From the NCBI RefSeq assembly GCF_001458415.1, contig NZ_CYSD01000037.1, positions 436,501 through 500,500 on the forward strand: a stretch of 64,000 nucleotides of DNA, read 5' to 3'. Within the stretch, counting starts at the first letter, position 1, and each line of letters begins with the position of its first letter. The DNA comes from Tritonibacter multivorans (GTDB lineage: Bacteria > Pseudomonadota > Alphaproteobacteria > Rhodobacterales > Rhodobacteraceae). The notes under the pieces are model-generated. The model was not told the origin of the DNA. It saw nothing but the letters and a program-made list of their open reading frames with translations, and did not search any database. Positions 43,772 to 53,303 of this stretch are shown here, in pieces. The translations under genes were made by a program, and so were the position numbers.

Positions 43772-45043
43772 ATGACCCAACAGAACTCTGACGCGATCCT
43801 CGCCCGCATGATGGCGTTGCACCCCAAGATCATTGACCTGACGCTGGACCGGGTCTGGCGCCTGTTGGCTGCGCTGGACAATCCGCAGGAAAAGCTACCG
43901 CCGGTGGTCCATATTGCGGGCACCAATGGCAAGGGGTCGACCCAGGCGATGATCCGCGCGGGTCTCGAGGGCTGGGGCAAATCGGTGCACGCCTATACCT
44001 CGCCGCATCTGGCGCGGTTCCACGAACGTATCCGTCTGGCAGGCGCGCTGATTTCCGAGGATCACCTGACCGAAATCCTCGACGAGTGTTATGTCAAAAA
44101 CGGTGGTGAAAACATCACCTATTTCGAGATCACAACGGTGGCAGGGCTGTTGGCGTTTGCGCGAAACCAGGCGGACTACACTCTGCTCGAGGTCGGCCTT
44201 GGCGGACGTCTGGATGCCACCAATGTCATCACGCCGGAACTGTCGGTGATTACTCCGATTTCCATCGATCATGAACAATTCCTGGGCAATACCCTGACCA
44301 AGATCGCGGGCGAAAAGGCAGGCATTATCAAACGCGGCGTGCCAGTTGTGGTCGGCCCTCAGTCTGAAGAAGCCATGGATGTGATCGAGGCGACGGCAAT
44401 GCGCCTTGGTGCGCCGGTGATCGCTTATGGCCAGCATTGGCATGTGAGCGAAGAACGAGGCCGTCTTGTTTATCAGGATGAACGCGGCCTGTTGGACTTG
44501 CCGCTGCCCGCGCTCTTGGGCAAGCACCAGGTCCAGAACGCAGGTATCGCGATCGCTGCCCTGCGCCATCTGGGGGCGGATGAGGCTGCCTGCGAAGCGG
44601 CGATGGTGGATGCCATCTGGCCCGCGCGGATGCAGCGCCTGAAAACCGGCCCACTGGTCGATGCCGCGGGCGAAGCCGAGCTGTGGCTGGACGGTGGCCA
44701 CAATGCAGCGGCTGGCGTGGCTTTGGCAGAGGTTCTGGCAGGTCTGCCCAAACGCCCGACACATCTGATCTGCGGCATGCTGAACACCAAGGATGTGACC
44801 GGCTATATGGCGCCACTGGCGCAACAAGCCACCAGCCTGACAGGAGTGTCCATCCCCGATGAGATGAACACGCTCTCCGCCGAGGAAACCTGCGCAGCGG
44901 CAGCCGAGGTCGGCCTTGACGCAAGTACCGCCGAGAGCGTCGACGCTGCGCTGCGCGCAATTGTGGCCAAAGACCCCTCCGCACGCGTTCTGATTTGCGG
45001 ATCCCTTTACCTTGCAGGCCATATCCTGCGCAGCAACGGTTGA
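43772..45043 (+). CDS. folC: Bifunctional dihydrofolate synthase / folylpolyglutamate synthase
   Basis: A 423-aa Mur-ligase-type enzyme that adds glutamate to dihydropteroate and to folates. The ATP loop is HIAGTNGKGSTQAM (about residues 48-61). Further blocks are YTSPHLARFHERIRL, TLLEVGLGGRLDATNV, ISIDHEQFLGNTLTKIAGEKAGIIK and LWLDGGHNAAAG. Length is normal. It follows accD after a terminator, so it may need its own promoter in a very short space or depend on readthrough. Confidence 0.95.
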   Translation: MTQQNSDAILARMMALHPKIIDLTLDRVWRLLAALDNPQEKLPPVVHIAGTNGKGSTQAMIRAGLEGWGKSVHAYTSPHLARFHERIRLAGALISEDHLTEILDECYVKNGGENITYFEITTVAGLLAFARNQADYTLLEVGLGGRLDATNVITPELSVITPISIDHEQFLGNTLTKIAGEKAGIIKRGVPVVVGPQSEEAMDVIEATAMRLGAPVIAYGQHWHVSEERGRLVYQDERGLLDLPLPALLGKHQVQNAGIAIAALRHLGADEAACEAAMVDAIWPARMQRLKTGPLVDAAGEAELWLDGGHNAAAGVALAEVLAGLPKRPTHLICGMLNTKDVTGYMAPLAQQATSLTGVSIPDEMNTLSAEETCAAAAEVGLDASTAESVDAALRAIVAKDPSARVLICGSLYLAGHILRSNG

Positions 45044-45077
45044 CCCAAAGGGGACGCGGCCATTGGACCGTGTCCCT

Positions 45078-45152
45078 GTTTCTTCTTTTGGCGGCAAATA
45101 CTCCGGGGGTGAGGGCGCAAGCCCGAGGGGGCAGCGCCCCCTATTCCCGGCC
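45078..45152 (-). repeat. Dispersed palindromic intergenic repeat, copy B
   Basis: Read on the minus strand: GGGGGCGCTGCCCCC hairpin, about 25 nt, CCCCCGGAGTATTT, then GCCAAAAGAAGAAAC. It matches copy A at 31298-31360 in order and spacing and fills the gap between the convergent folC and zapE genes. Confidence 0.65.
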
Positions 45153-46208
45153 CCAATCCTTGTCCTGCATCTCCCGCAGGCGCGAGGCCGTGCGCTCAAA
45201 CTCGAACACCCCTTCACCTTCCAGATACAGGTATTCCGGCTCCGCAGAGGCCGAACAGATCAGCCGCACCTTCGCCTCGTAAAGCGCATCAATCAGGGTC
45301 ACGAAACGCTTGGCCTCGTTGAAGTTGCTGCGGCTGAGCGCAGGGATATCATCCAGAACAAGCACTTTGACTGCCTCTGCCACCGCCAGATAGTCACCGG
45401 GGCCCAACATCGTGCCGCATAGATCAAAGAAGCTTGCACGCGCCACGCCATTGCGGAACGCAGGCAAGGTGACCTCGCGGCCCTTGACCGTCAGCGTCAG
45501 CGGGCTGGCAGCGCCGCCGGTGAGGTCTGTCCAGATGCCGTTCATCTCTGCGCGGGTTTCCGGCCCCAGCGGCGTGAAATACACCCGGCTGCCGGTCAAT
45601 CGATCCTGCCGGTAATCGGTGGGAGAGACCATCTCCCAGACATCCAGCTTTTCTTTGATCAGCGCGATAAAGGGCAGGAACAGCTGTCGGTTCAGACCGT
45701 CTTTGTACAGGTCATCTGGCACCCGGTTCGAGGTGGTCACAACTGTGACGCCTGCCTCGAACAGCGCCTCGAACAGGCGGCCAACAATCATCGCATCGGT
45801 AATGTCGGTGATCTGCATTTCGTCAAAGGCCAGCAGCCGGACGGATTTTGCAACTTCGGCAGCCACGGGTGCCAGCGCGTCTTCGACCCCGTTTTGGCGG
45901 GCTTCGTGCATTTGCGCATGAATTTCCTGCATGAAGGCATGGAAATGCACGCGGCGACTGGGCACATCCGGCAGGCTGTCGACCAGCAGGTCCATCAGCA
46001 TGGATTTGCCGCGTCCCACCCCGCCCCAGAGATAGAGCCCAGAGACTGGCTCGTGCACGGCTTTGCGGAAAAAGCCGCGTTTCACCGGCTCGGCGCGCAG
46101 GCCTGATGCGATGCGATCAAAATGGGGCAGAACCGCCTCTTGGGCCGGATCCGGGCGCAGCTCGCCCGCGGCGATCTTGGCCTGATACTGGTTTGAAATA
46201 TCCGTCAT
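45141..46208 (-). CDS. zapE: Cell division protein ZapE (AFG1-like ATPase)
   Basis: A 355-aa P-loop ATPase that associates with the Z ring in E. coli and belongs to the AFG1/LACE1 family. Walker A is GGVGRGKS at residues 62-69 (LYLWGGVGRGKSMLMD). Walker B is VRLLAFDEMQITDITDAMI, followed by VTVVTTSNRVPDDLYKDGLNRQLFLPFI. Its end overlaps the repeat element. Divergent from the MFS gene. Confidence 0.93.
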   Translation of the reverse strand: MTDISNQYQAKIAAGELRPDPAQEAVLPHFDRIASGLRAEPVKRGFFRKAVHEPVSGLYLWGGVGRGKSMLMDLLVDSLPDVPSRRVHFHAFMQEIHAQMHEARQNGVEDALAPVAAEVAKSVRLLAFDEMQITDITDAMIVGRLFEALFEAGVTVVTTSNRVPDDLYKDGLNRQLFLPFIALIKEKLDVWEMVSPTDYRQDRLTGSRVYFTPLGPETRAEMNGIWTDLTGGAASPLTLTVKGREVTLPAFRNGVARASFFDLCGTMLGPGDYLAVAEAVKVLVLDDIPALSRSNFNEAKRFVTLIDALYEAKVRLICSASAEPEYLYLEGEGVFEFERTASRLREMQDKDWGRE

Positions 46209-46379
46209 GGCACGTCAAATACCCTGCGATGGCGCGCATTTAAAGCGCCGCTTTCAGGGAGTTTAGCGCCATTTGGTTCAGAAATCCTGATGTGAGCGTC
46301 CAAACATCCTGAATTGACCCATGGGGTGAAACCAAAGATGGTGGCGACAACCTCCGACCTGCCCCAGAAGGGACCTCTT

Positions 46380-47621
46380 ATGGACCAGCCCAAAGCAAAT
46401 CTGTTCACGCCCGTTCTCATCGTGGGCTGTCTCATTATCATGGTGAGCTTTGCCGTGCGGGCGTCCTTTGGTGTGTTCCAGATCCCGATTGCCGAAGAAT
46501 TCAACTGGCTGCGGGCCGAGTTCTCGCTGGCGATTGCGATCCAGAACCTTGCCTGGGGCATTGGTCAGCCGATCTTTGGCGCGCTGGCGGAAAAGATCGG
46601 GGATCGCAAAGCCATTGTGCTGGGTGCCATCGTGTACGCTGCCGGTCTGGTGCTGAGCGCAGGGGCGACGACGCCGTTTGAGATGCAAGCCTATGAATGG
46701 CTGGTGGGCTTTGGCATTGCGGGCACCGGTTTTGGCGTGGTGCTGGCGGTTGTGGGCCGGGCAAGTTCGGATGAAAACCGGTCGATGTCTTTGGCGATTG
46801 TGACGGCTGCGGGCTCTGCCGGGCAGATCGTCGGCGCACCGGTGGCGGAATTCCTGCTGACACAGATGAGCTGGCAGATGGTGTTCTTTGTCTTTGCGGG
46901 GGCTGTTCTGGCGTTGATCTTGTCCCTGCCGCTGATGCGTGCGCCCGAGATGGCCAGCAAATCCGAACTGGAGGAAAGCCTGGGCCAGATCTTGGTCAAG
47001 GCCTTCAAAGACCCCAGCTATACAATGATTTTCCTTGGCTTCTTCAGCTGCGGCTATCAACTGGCCTTTATCACCGCGCATTTCCCGGCCTTTGTGACCG
47101 AGATGTGCGGCCCTATTATGCCGGGCGGTATTCTGCATTCGGTCGGTGTCACCACCACCTCGGCCCTTGGGGCGGTGGCGATTTCGCTGATTGGCGCGGC
47201 CAATGTCGGCGGCACGCTGCTGGCTGGTTACTTGGGCAAACGCTACACCAAGAAATACCTGCTGGCGGGGATCTATACCGCGCGTACCGTGGTTGCGGCA
47301 TTGTTTATCCTGCTGCCGATCACGCCCATGTCGGTGATCATCTTCTCGGTTGCGATGGGATCGCTGTGGCTGGCCACTGTGCCGCTGACCTCGGGGCTGG
47401 TCGCCCATATCTACGGCCTGCGCTACATGGGCACGCTTTATGGCATTGTGTTCCTGAGCCACCAGATCGGCGGTTTCCTTGGCGTGTGGCTCGGCGGGCG
47501 CATGTATGATGTTTATGGCGACTACACCATGGTCTGGTGGATCGGCGTGGGCGTCGGCGCGTTCAGCGCGATTGTCCATCTGCCGATCCGGGAAAAGCCG
47601 CTGCAGGCACAGGCGGCTTAA
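46380..47621 (+). CDS. MFS transporter (monocarboxylate/oxalate-formate-type)
   Basis: A 413-aa major facilitator with about twelve membrane segments. Features are IIMVSFAVRASFGVFQIPIAEEFNW in the first helix, FGALAEKIGDRKAIVLGA as the loop 2-3 motif, and QIGGFLGVWLGGRMYDVYGDYTMVW near the end; these are usual in the OFA/monocarboxylate branch. Substrate unknown. The ATG at 46380 has AAGGGA 6 nt upstream; the open frame 22 codons further up was rejected. Its stop overlaps the stop of the convergent HAD gene by 4 nt. Confidence 0.87.
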   Translation: MDQPKANLFTPVLIVGCLIIMVSFAVRASFGVFQIPIAEEFNWLRAEFSLAIAIQNLAWGIGQPIFGALAEKIGDRKAIVLGAIVYAAGLVLSAGATTPFEMQAYEWLVGFGIAGTGFGVVLAVVGRASSDENRSMSLAIVTAAGSAGQIVGAPVAEFLLTQMSWQMVFFVFAGAVLALILSLPLMRAPEMASKSELEESLGQILVKAFKDPSYTMIFLGFFSCGYQLAFITAHFPAFVTEMCGPIMPGGILHSVGVTTTSALGAVAISLIGAANVGGTLLAGYLGKRYTKKYLLAGIYTARTVVAALFILLPITPMSVIIFSVAMGSLWLATVPLTSGLVAHIYGLRYMGTLYGIVFLSHQIGGFLGVWLGGRMYDVYGDYTMVWWIGVGVGAFSAIVHLPIREKPLQAQAA

Positions 47622-48238
47622 GCGGCGGCTTCTTCGGTCAGCAGACCTTCAGCCACCAAACGCGCGGCAAAAGCCTCGGGCTGGTCAAACAGATGGGTGT
47701 GCCAACCCCGCGCTGCGGCGGCCTCGATGTTTTCGGGGCGGTCGTCGGCAAACAGTAGGGATGCACCAGCAAGACCGGACCCCTCTTCCAGTTTCTCATA
47801 GATCGCCGCATCCGGTTTGATGCAGCCCAGATAGCCCGAGATATAGGGTTGGTCGAATTCGGTCAGCACCGCGTATTCGCGCGCTGCCAGTTCAAAGGTG
47901 CCAATGCCAAAGTTCGACAGGGCAAAGACCTGTACGCCCTTGGCTTTCAACGCCCGCAGCAGGCGCGCAGTGTGGGGAATGTCTGGGCTGGCCATCTCTA
48001 ACCAGCGGTCGTGCCACCAGCGGATTTCAGTCGCCCAGTTGGGGTGCGCCTCGGCCAGCGCGTAGACGGTTTCCTTCCACGGTGCGCCGGCATCAATGTC
48101 GAGGTTGGTCTGATGCATCGGCACCTCCGCAAAGAAGGCCTTGCGGCGTGCCTCGCCGATCTGGGCGTCATAAAAGGCTTCTGGCTCCCAATGGATCAGG
48201 ACGCGGCCAATATCGAAAACAACGGCTTGGATGGTCAT
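47618..48238 (-). CDS. HAD family hydrolase (subfamily IA)
   Basis: A 206-aa haloacid-dehalogenase-fold phosphatase. Motif I is VVFDIGRVLIHW, where the usual second Asp of DxD is Gly, as in the YihX-like group. Motif II is FALSNFG, motif III includes GCIKPDAAIYEKL, and motif IV is LLFADDRPENIEAAAARGW. The small cap between motifs I and II is helical. The substrate is probably a sugar phosphate or similar phosphomonoester but cannot be named. It follows the DMT gene on the same strand by 21 nt. Confidence 0.86.
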   Translation of the reverse strand: MTIQAVVFDIGRVLIHWEPEAFYDAQIGEARRKAFFAEVPMHQTNLDIDAGAPWKETVYALAEAHPNWATEIRWWHDRWLEMASPDIPHTARLLRALKAKGVQVFALSNFGIGTFELAAREYAVLTEFDQPYISGYLGCIKPDAAIYEKLEEGSGLAGASLLFADDRPENIEAAAARGWHTHLFDQPEAFAARLVAEGLLTEEAAA

Positions 48239-48259
48239 AGTTATCTACCTTTTGAAAAC

Positions 48260-49213
48260 TTATCCGGTGTTGCGGGGATTGGGGCGCGTTGGCGGTTTGG
48301 ATACCCGTGTTTCGCGCCATAGGGACAGAAGGCCAGCGCTGACGATCAGGCCCGACCCAATCCAGACCGGCAAGCCCGGCCATTCGCCAAAGATCAGAAC
48401 ACCCCAGATCACCGCCATCGGCATGGCAACATATTCAAAAGGCGCAACAAGAGCGGCCTCGCAGAGCCGGTAAGACTGGCTGATCAAATAGACGGCGACC
48501 GATCCGGCGACGCCGGAAAGCAGCATCAGAAACAGCTCGAACGCATTGGGCCAGACCCAGGGGCGCAGGACCACATCAAAAATCGGCACGCCGGTCTGCC
48601 ATTGTCCCTGTCCAAAGGCGAGCCCGGCGAGGGCGCTGAAGATCAGGAACCCAAAGGCCGGAAAAAACGCCATAGTCGCCGCTTTGTCCGCGCCGCCAAT
48701 ATGCCGGGTCAGAACGTGCAGAATGGCATAGGAGCTTGCCCCGATCAGCGGCAAGAGCGCGATGGGCTGGAATGTTTCGGGCCCCGGTCGCAGAATGATC
48801 AGAACGCCAAGAAACCCAATGGCCACCGCACCCCATCGCCACGGGCCCACATGTTCGCGCAGGAACACCGCCGACAGGACGGTGACGACCAGAGGCGTGA
48901 CAAAGGTGATGCTGACGGCCTCGGCCAGTGGCATCAGGGCAAGGCCGGTAAAGTAGGTGATATTGGCAATCAGAACAGCGGTCACGCGGGCCAGATGCAG
49001 CGGCAGATGCGCGGTGCGCAGGATGTGCAACCCGCCGTCAATGGGCACCAGCACAAACATCACAAAGGACAGCGCCACAATCGAACGGGTGAACACCATC
49101 TGATACAGCGGGTAGTCTCCCGAGAGGAACTTGAACAGCAGGTCAATAACGGAAAAGCCAACAGCGGCACCGGCAGCGGCAGCCATGCCAAAGAGCTTCA
49201 GTCGCTGCTCCAT
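48260..49213 (-). CDS. DMT/EamA family transporter
   Basis: A 317-aa membrane protein with ten hydrophobic segments in two EamA repeats (about 10-140 and 165-300). Typical stretches are GFSVIDLLFKFLSGDYPLYQMVFTRSIVAL and LALMPLAEAVSITFVTPLVVTVLSAVFLREHVG. It probably exports or imports a small metabolite; the substrate is unknown. It lies upstream of the HAD gene on the same strand. Confidence 0.88.
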   Translation of the reverse strand: MEQRLKLFGMAAAAGAAVGFSVIDLLFKFLSGDYPLYQMVFTRSIVALSFVMFVLVPIDGGLHILRTAHLPLHLARVTAVLIANITYFTGLALMPLAEAVSITFVTPLVVTVLSAVFLREHVGPWRWGAVAIGFLGVLIILRPGPETFQPIALLPLIGASSYAILHVLTRHIGGADKAATMAFFPAFGFLIFSALAGLAFGQGQWQTGVPIFDVVLRPWVWPNAFELFLMLLSGVAGSVAVYLISQSYRLCEAALVAPFEYVAMPMAVIWGVLIFGEWPGLPVWIGSGLIVSAGLLSLWRETRVSKPPTRPNPRNTG

Positions 49214-49318
49214 CCAGGTGTCCTTTGATCAGGCGTCTTTTCGCGCTGACCCTAGGTCGGGCAGGGGCGGCAGACAAATGCTTCCGCCCCTTTGGTACAA
49301 TTTAGAAAGGATGCGCCC

Positions 49319-49783
49319 TTAACGGTGCGCCTGCGATTTTGCGGCGCGGATCTCGCGTTCCAGCGCATCGAGAAACCGCGAACGATCGGCTTTGGAAAAG
49401 GCCTTGCCGCCGCCCTGCATGCCCAGCGGATTGGCCGCGCGCAGGTCGGCCATCAGGTCGCGCATGGCCAGCTGCTGGCCGATGTTGGCCTGGGTGAAAG
49501 CCTCGCCATTGTGGCGCAGCACGCGGGCGCCGGCCTCGATGCATTTTGAGGCCAGCGGGATGTCGCCGGTTACGACCACATCGCCCGGCCCGCAACGTTC
49601 GGCGATCCACATGTCGGCCACATCCGCGCCTTCCGAGACGATAACCGTTTCGACCAGCGGATTGGGCGAGGGGCGCAGACCGCCGTTTGACACAACGAAC
49701 ATGCGCCACCCATGACGGGTGGCGACACGTTCGGCCTCGGCTTTCACCGGGCAGGCATCGGCGTCAATATAAAGCGCGCTCAC
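49319..49783 (-). CDS. UPF0178 (YaiI/YqxD) family protein
   Basis: A 154-aa protein of the UPF0178 family, a PIN-like nuclease fold by structural relatives. Marks are [18 protein letters not shown] at the start, [30 protein letters not shown] in the middle, and [22 protein letters not shown] at the end. The clustered Asp residues could bind metal. Function unknown. It overlaps the transhydrogenase gene by 4 nt and is translationally coupled to it. Confidence 0.9.
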   Translation of the reverse strand: MSALYIDADACPVKAEAERVATRHGWRMFVVSNGGLRPSPNPLVETVIVSEGADVADMWIAERCGPGDVVVTGDIPLASKCIEAGARVLRHNGEAFTQANIGQQLAMRDLMADLRAANPLGMQGGGKAFSKADRSRFLDALEREIRAAKSQAHR

Positions 49784-51285
49784 TCGGCGGCCTTATCTGC
49801 CTTCTCCCCGGCCTTTTCTTCGGCTTTCTTCTCCGCCTTGGGGGCGGCTTTCTTGGCCTTGGAGGAGCGCGCGTGGACCTTGTATTCTTCGGGGATCGGC
49901 ATGCGGTTGAACGCATCCAGACCCGCGATTTTATAGGCCTCTGCGAGGGTCGGGTAGTTGAAGGTGTTCTGGACGAAGTAATCCACGGTGCCCTGCAGGT
50001 TCAGAACGGCTTGGGCAATGTGGATCAGCTCGGTTGCGCCTTCGCCGACAATCTGCACGCCCAGAACCCGGCGGGTCTTGAGGCTGAACAGCATTTTCAA
50101 CATGCCATGTTCCAGACCCATGATGTGCCCGCGCGAAGTTTCGCGGAACCGGGCAACGCCGACCTCGTAAGGCACGCCGCGCTCTTTCAGCTCTTCCTCG
50201 GACATGCCGCAGGTGGACATTTCCGGAACCGAGTAGATGCCGTAAGGGTACCAGGGGCTTTCCGGCACGGTCGGCACTTCCATTGCGTGGCAGGCTGCAA
50301 CGCGCCCCTGCTGCAAGGAGGTTGACGCCAGCGACGGGTGGCCGATCACATCGCCAGTGGCATAGATATGCGGCACGGCGGTCTGATAGGTTTTACGTTC
50401 CACCTCAAGACGGCCACGGTGGTCGGTTTCCAAACCCACAGCCTTGAGGTTCAGCTTCTCGGTGTTGCCCATGCGACCAGCCGCAAACAGCAGCATCTCG
50501 CCACGGATGTGACGGCCGTTTTCTAGGGTTACCTCAATGTGGGAGCCTTCGTCATCGATCGTCGAAATCGCCGACCCCAAACGCAGATCGACACCGTTTT
50601 CGCGGATCTGATGGGTGAACTCATCGATCAGCGTGCGGTCGATGAAATCAAGGAAGCTGTCGCGCGGTTCGATCAGGGTGACGCGCACATCCAATGCGGC
50701 AAACATTGTGGCGTATTCAACGCCAATGACGCCTGCGCCCACAACAACCAGCGAACGCGGGATTTCGTCCATTTCGAGGAACTCATCGCCATCCACAACG
50801 GTCTTGCCGTTGAAAGGGACATAGTCCGGGCGATAGGTGCGGGTGCCGGTGGCGATCAGGAACTTTTCGCCGGTCACGCGGGTGGTGTCGCCTGCCTCGA
50901 TTTCCACCTCGACCTCATTGGGGCCGACAAAATGCGCCATGCCCGCCAGTGTTTCCACGTGGTTGCGGTTGAACTGGTGTTCCAGCACGTCAACTTCGTA
51001 GTCGAGGGTCATATGCAGGCGCGCCTTCAGGTCGTCTGCTTTGATCTGGTCTTTCACCCGGTAAGAGCGGCCATAGAAGGACCGCTCGCGCCAGCCAGTG
51101 AGGTTCAGCACGGTTTCGCGCAGGGTCTTGGACGGGATGGTGCCGGTGTGCACCGACACACCGCCCAGACGATCCTTGCGGTCGATCACCAGTACCCGGC
51201 GCTTGAGCTTTGCGGCCTGGATTGCCGCAGTGCGTCCCGACGGGCCGGAGCCGATGATGATCAGGTCATAGTCAAAATCAGTCAT
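49780..51285 (-). CDS. sthA: Si-specific (soluble) NAD(P)+ transhydrogenase
   Basis: A 501-aa FAD flavoprotein that moves reducing equivalents between NADPH and NADH. The FAD-binding loop is [18 protein letters not shown] (about residues 8-25). The position of the redox disulfide in related lipoamide dehydrogenases reads [13 protein letters not shown] with no cysteine pair, as expected for the soluble transhydrogenase. The NAD-binding loop is [17 protein letters not shown] tail of about 30 residues after [10 protein letters not shown] is almost only Lys, Ala and Glu, unusual for the family. It lies 6 nt after fghA. Confidence 0.92.
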   Translation of the reverse strand: MTDFDYDLIIIGSGPSGRTAAIQAAKLKRRVLVIDRKDRLGGVSVHTGTIPSKTLRETVLNLTGWRERSFYGRSYRVKDQIKADDLKARLHMTLDYEVDVLEHQFNRNHVETLAGMAHFVGPNEVEVEIEAGDTTRVTGEKFLIATGTRTYRPDYVPFNGKTVVDGDEFLEMDEIPRSLVVVGAGVIGVEYATMFAALDVRVTLIEPRDSFLDFIDRTLIDEFTHQIRENGVDLRLGSAISTIDDEGSHIEVTLENGRHIRGEMLLFAAGRMGNTEKLNLKAVGLETDHRGRLEVERKTYQTAVPHIYATGDVIGHPSLASTSLQQGRVAACHAMEVPTVPESPWYPYGIYSVPEMSTCGMSEEELKERGVPYEVGVARFRETSRGHIMGLEHGMLKMLFSLKTRRVLGVQIVGEGATELIHIAQAVLNLQGTVDYFVQNTFNYPTLAEAYKIAGLDAFNRMPIPEEYKVHARSSKAKKAAPKAEKKAEEKAGEKADKAAE

Positions 51286-51291
51286 GTGTCT

Positions 51292-52125
51292 TTACTCCCC
51301 ATAAAGGGCCTCCGCATGGAAGGACACGTGGTCCTCCATGAAGGTGGAGACAAAGAAATAGCTGTGGTCATAGCCCTTCTGCAGACGCAGGGTGGCATGT
51401 TGACGTTTGGTGGCGACGGCGTTCGCCAGTGCCTCGGGTTTCAGGAGGTCAATGAACTGGTCATTGGTGCCGGTGTCGACAAGAACAGGACCGTCAAAGC
51501 CAACTTCTGCCATCAGAAGGCTGGCGTCATGTTTGGCCCATGCGGCCTCATCATCACCCAGATAGGCAGACAGCTGCTTGCGGCCCCAGTCGCTGGCGGT
51601 CGGGTTGGAGATCGGCGCAAAGGCCGAGACCGATTTGAACCGGCCCGGCAGGTTCATCGCCAGCGTCAGCGCGCCATGACCGCCCATGGAATGGCCGGTG
51701 ATCGCCTGGCGGTCCATATCGAGGTTGAATTTCTCGCCCAGCAGGGTGGGCAGTTCTTCGGCGATATAGTCCCACATCTGGAAATGCGGCGCCCAAGGTT
51801 CCTCAGTCGCGTTCACATAGAAACCAGCGCCCTGACCCAGATCGTAGGCGTCGTCATTGGCCACCCCTTCGCCGCGCGGGCTGGTGTCGGGGAACACAAT
51901 CGCAATGCCCTGCTCGGCGCACCAGGCCTGCGCGCCTGCTTTGGTCATGGCGTTTTCATGGGTGCAGGTCAGACCCGAGAGATACCACAGCAAAGGCACA
52001 GGGCCGTCCTTTGCTTCTTCCGGCAGGAACAGACCGAAGGTCATCTCGCAGTTGGTGGATGTGCTGGTGTGACGATAGACGCCCTGTGTGCCGCCAAAGG
52101 CCCGGTTCTCCGAGACGGTTTCCAT
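51292..52125 (-). CDS. fghA: S-formylglutathione hydrolase
   Basis: A 277-aa alpha/beta hydrolase that releases formate from S-formylglutathione in glutathione-dependent formaldehyde oxidation. The nucleophile is Ser146 in GHSMGG, with Asp222 (TGTNDQF) and His254 (YDHSYFF) completing the triad. The N-terminal WYLSGLTCTHEN block is typical of the esterase D family. The ribosome site is AAGGAGGT, 6 nt before the ATG. It is followed closely by sthA. No formaldehyde dehydrogenase gene (adhC/flhA) is in the window. Confidence 0.95.
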   Translation of the reverse strand: METVSENRAFGGTQGVYRHTSTSTNCEMTFGLFLPEEAKDGPVPLLWYLSGLTCTHENAMTKAGAQAWCAEQGIAIVFPDTSPRGEGVANDDAYDLGQGAGFYVNATEEPWAPHFQMWDYIAEELPTLLGEKFNLDMDRQAITGHSMGGHGALTLAMNLPGRFKSVSAFAPISNPTASDWGRKQLSAYLGDDEAAWAKHDASLLMAEVGFDGPVLVDTGTNDQFIDLLKPEALANAVATKRQHATLRLQKGYDHSYFFVSTFMEDHVSFHAEALYGE

Positions 52126-52262
52126 GGGGTGACCTCCTTCTAATGTCTTTGCCCCTTCGCTACCTGCGTGGGCGACGCAAATCCAGTGTCGTCACGTCAG
52201 CATTTGTGCTTTTCGCGTCATAAGGTTGCAAAACATTGAAGGCTGCGTTTCCGATTGGCACG

Positions 52263-53195
52263 TCAGGGCAGGGTATTCACCCATGCGACGACCAACGGGA
52301 AAGAGACAATCGACACCACGGTAGAGATCAGGATCGCCGCAGATGCGCGCTGCGGAGCCACGCCATAATGCTGCGCCAACATGAAAACATTGCCCGCAAC
52401 AGGCAATGCGGCGGCGGCGATGGCAATCCCTGCCACATAGGTCGGCACCGGCATCAGCCACAGAACGCCCACCGCAACCAGTGCCGGATGGAGCGCCAGT
52501 TTGGTAAAGGACAGCCAAGCCGCGACCTGCACCCGCTCTGCCGATTTGGAAGCAAGCGACGCGCCAATGGCAAAGAGCGCTCCGGGCGTGGCCGCGCCGC
52601 CCAGAATAGCCAGAAAATCATTCATTGGTCGGGGGATCGGCAGTTCAGAGGCCGACCACGCAAGACCTGCGACAATCGACAGAATCATCGGATTGCTGAC
52701 CAGCCCCATGCCCACCAGCCGCAGGGTGGTCAGGCTGGCACCTGCGCCGCGATGGGTGTTGATCACCATGACGATCAGCGAGGAGAACACCACCAGATCT
52801 ACGGTCAACACGGTCATCATCGGCGCCACAGCAGCCTCACCGAACAGCAGCACCATCATCGGCAGACCTAAGAACCCCACATTGCCAATGGCGGCGCATT
52901 GGGCCTCGACCGCGGCGGTCGACATGTCCTGACGGCGGATGAAGGCGATGAAATTGGCCACCAGATAGGTCGCCATGGTGCCCGCCAGATATCCGATGAT
53001 CAGATTGGGCTGAAAAATATCGTCAATCGACAGGTTGGCCGCAAAGCGGAAAATCATCGCCGAGAGCGGGAAGAAGAACACAAACCGGGTCAGATAGGCC
53101 GTGGCTTCTTCGGTGAAAAACCGACTGCGCCCGGCCCAAAAACCCAGGCCAATAATGGCAAAGAACGGAAGCGTGCGCAGAAAAATCTCGATCAT
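52263..53195 (-). CDS. AEC family transporter (auxin efflux carrier-like)
   Basis: A 310-aa carrier with about ten membrane segments, including IFLRTLPFFAIIGLGFWAGRSRFF at the start, AAIGNVGFLGLPMMVLLFGEAA (with the conserved Asn-Gly-Pro type break), and a second half ending VAWVNTLP. Members move organic anions such as malonate or malate. Substrate not assignable. It is on the same strand as fghA, 137 nt upstream. Confidence 0.88.
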   Translation of the reverse strand: MIEIFLRTLPFFAIIGLGFWAGRSRFFTEEATAYLTRFVFFFPLSAMIFRFAANLSIDDIFQPNLIIGYLAGTMATYLVANFIAFIRRQDMSTAAVEAQCAAIGNVGFLGLPMMVLLFGEAAVAPMMTVLTVDLVVFSSLIVMVINTHRGAGASLTTLRLVGMGLVSNPMILSIVAGLAWSASELPIPRPMNDFLAILGGAATPGALFAIGASLASKSAERVQVAAWLSFTKLALHPALVAVGVLWLMPVPTYVAGIAIAAAALPVAGNVFMLAQHYGVAPQRASAAILISTVVSIVSFPLVVAWVNTLP

Positions 53196-53303
53196 GGGGC
53201 CAGTGGTAAAGACTTTTGACCACTTCGCCTAGTCACCTATTACATGTCGCGTAAAACGGGTGGCCGGTTGTGATCCCTTTGAGCGAATTGCGCCGCAGGT
53301 CAC

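Noticed and set aside
46278-47579. Minus-strand ORF of 433 codons, rich in His and Arg, opposite the MFS gene.
   Set aside because: Shadow of the membrane protein's codon pattern; no ribosome site or motif.
49261-49289. GGGGCGG...CCGCCCC inverted repeat as a terminator.
   Set aside because: No T tract on the minus strand, where a terminator for UPF0178 would be needed; may be chance.
50539-52143. Plus-strand ORF of 534 codons across sthA and fghA.
   Set aside because: It spans two genuine minus-strand genes with intact catalytic motifs; no domain in the plus-strand translation.
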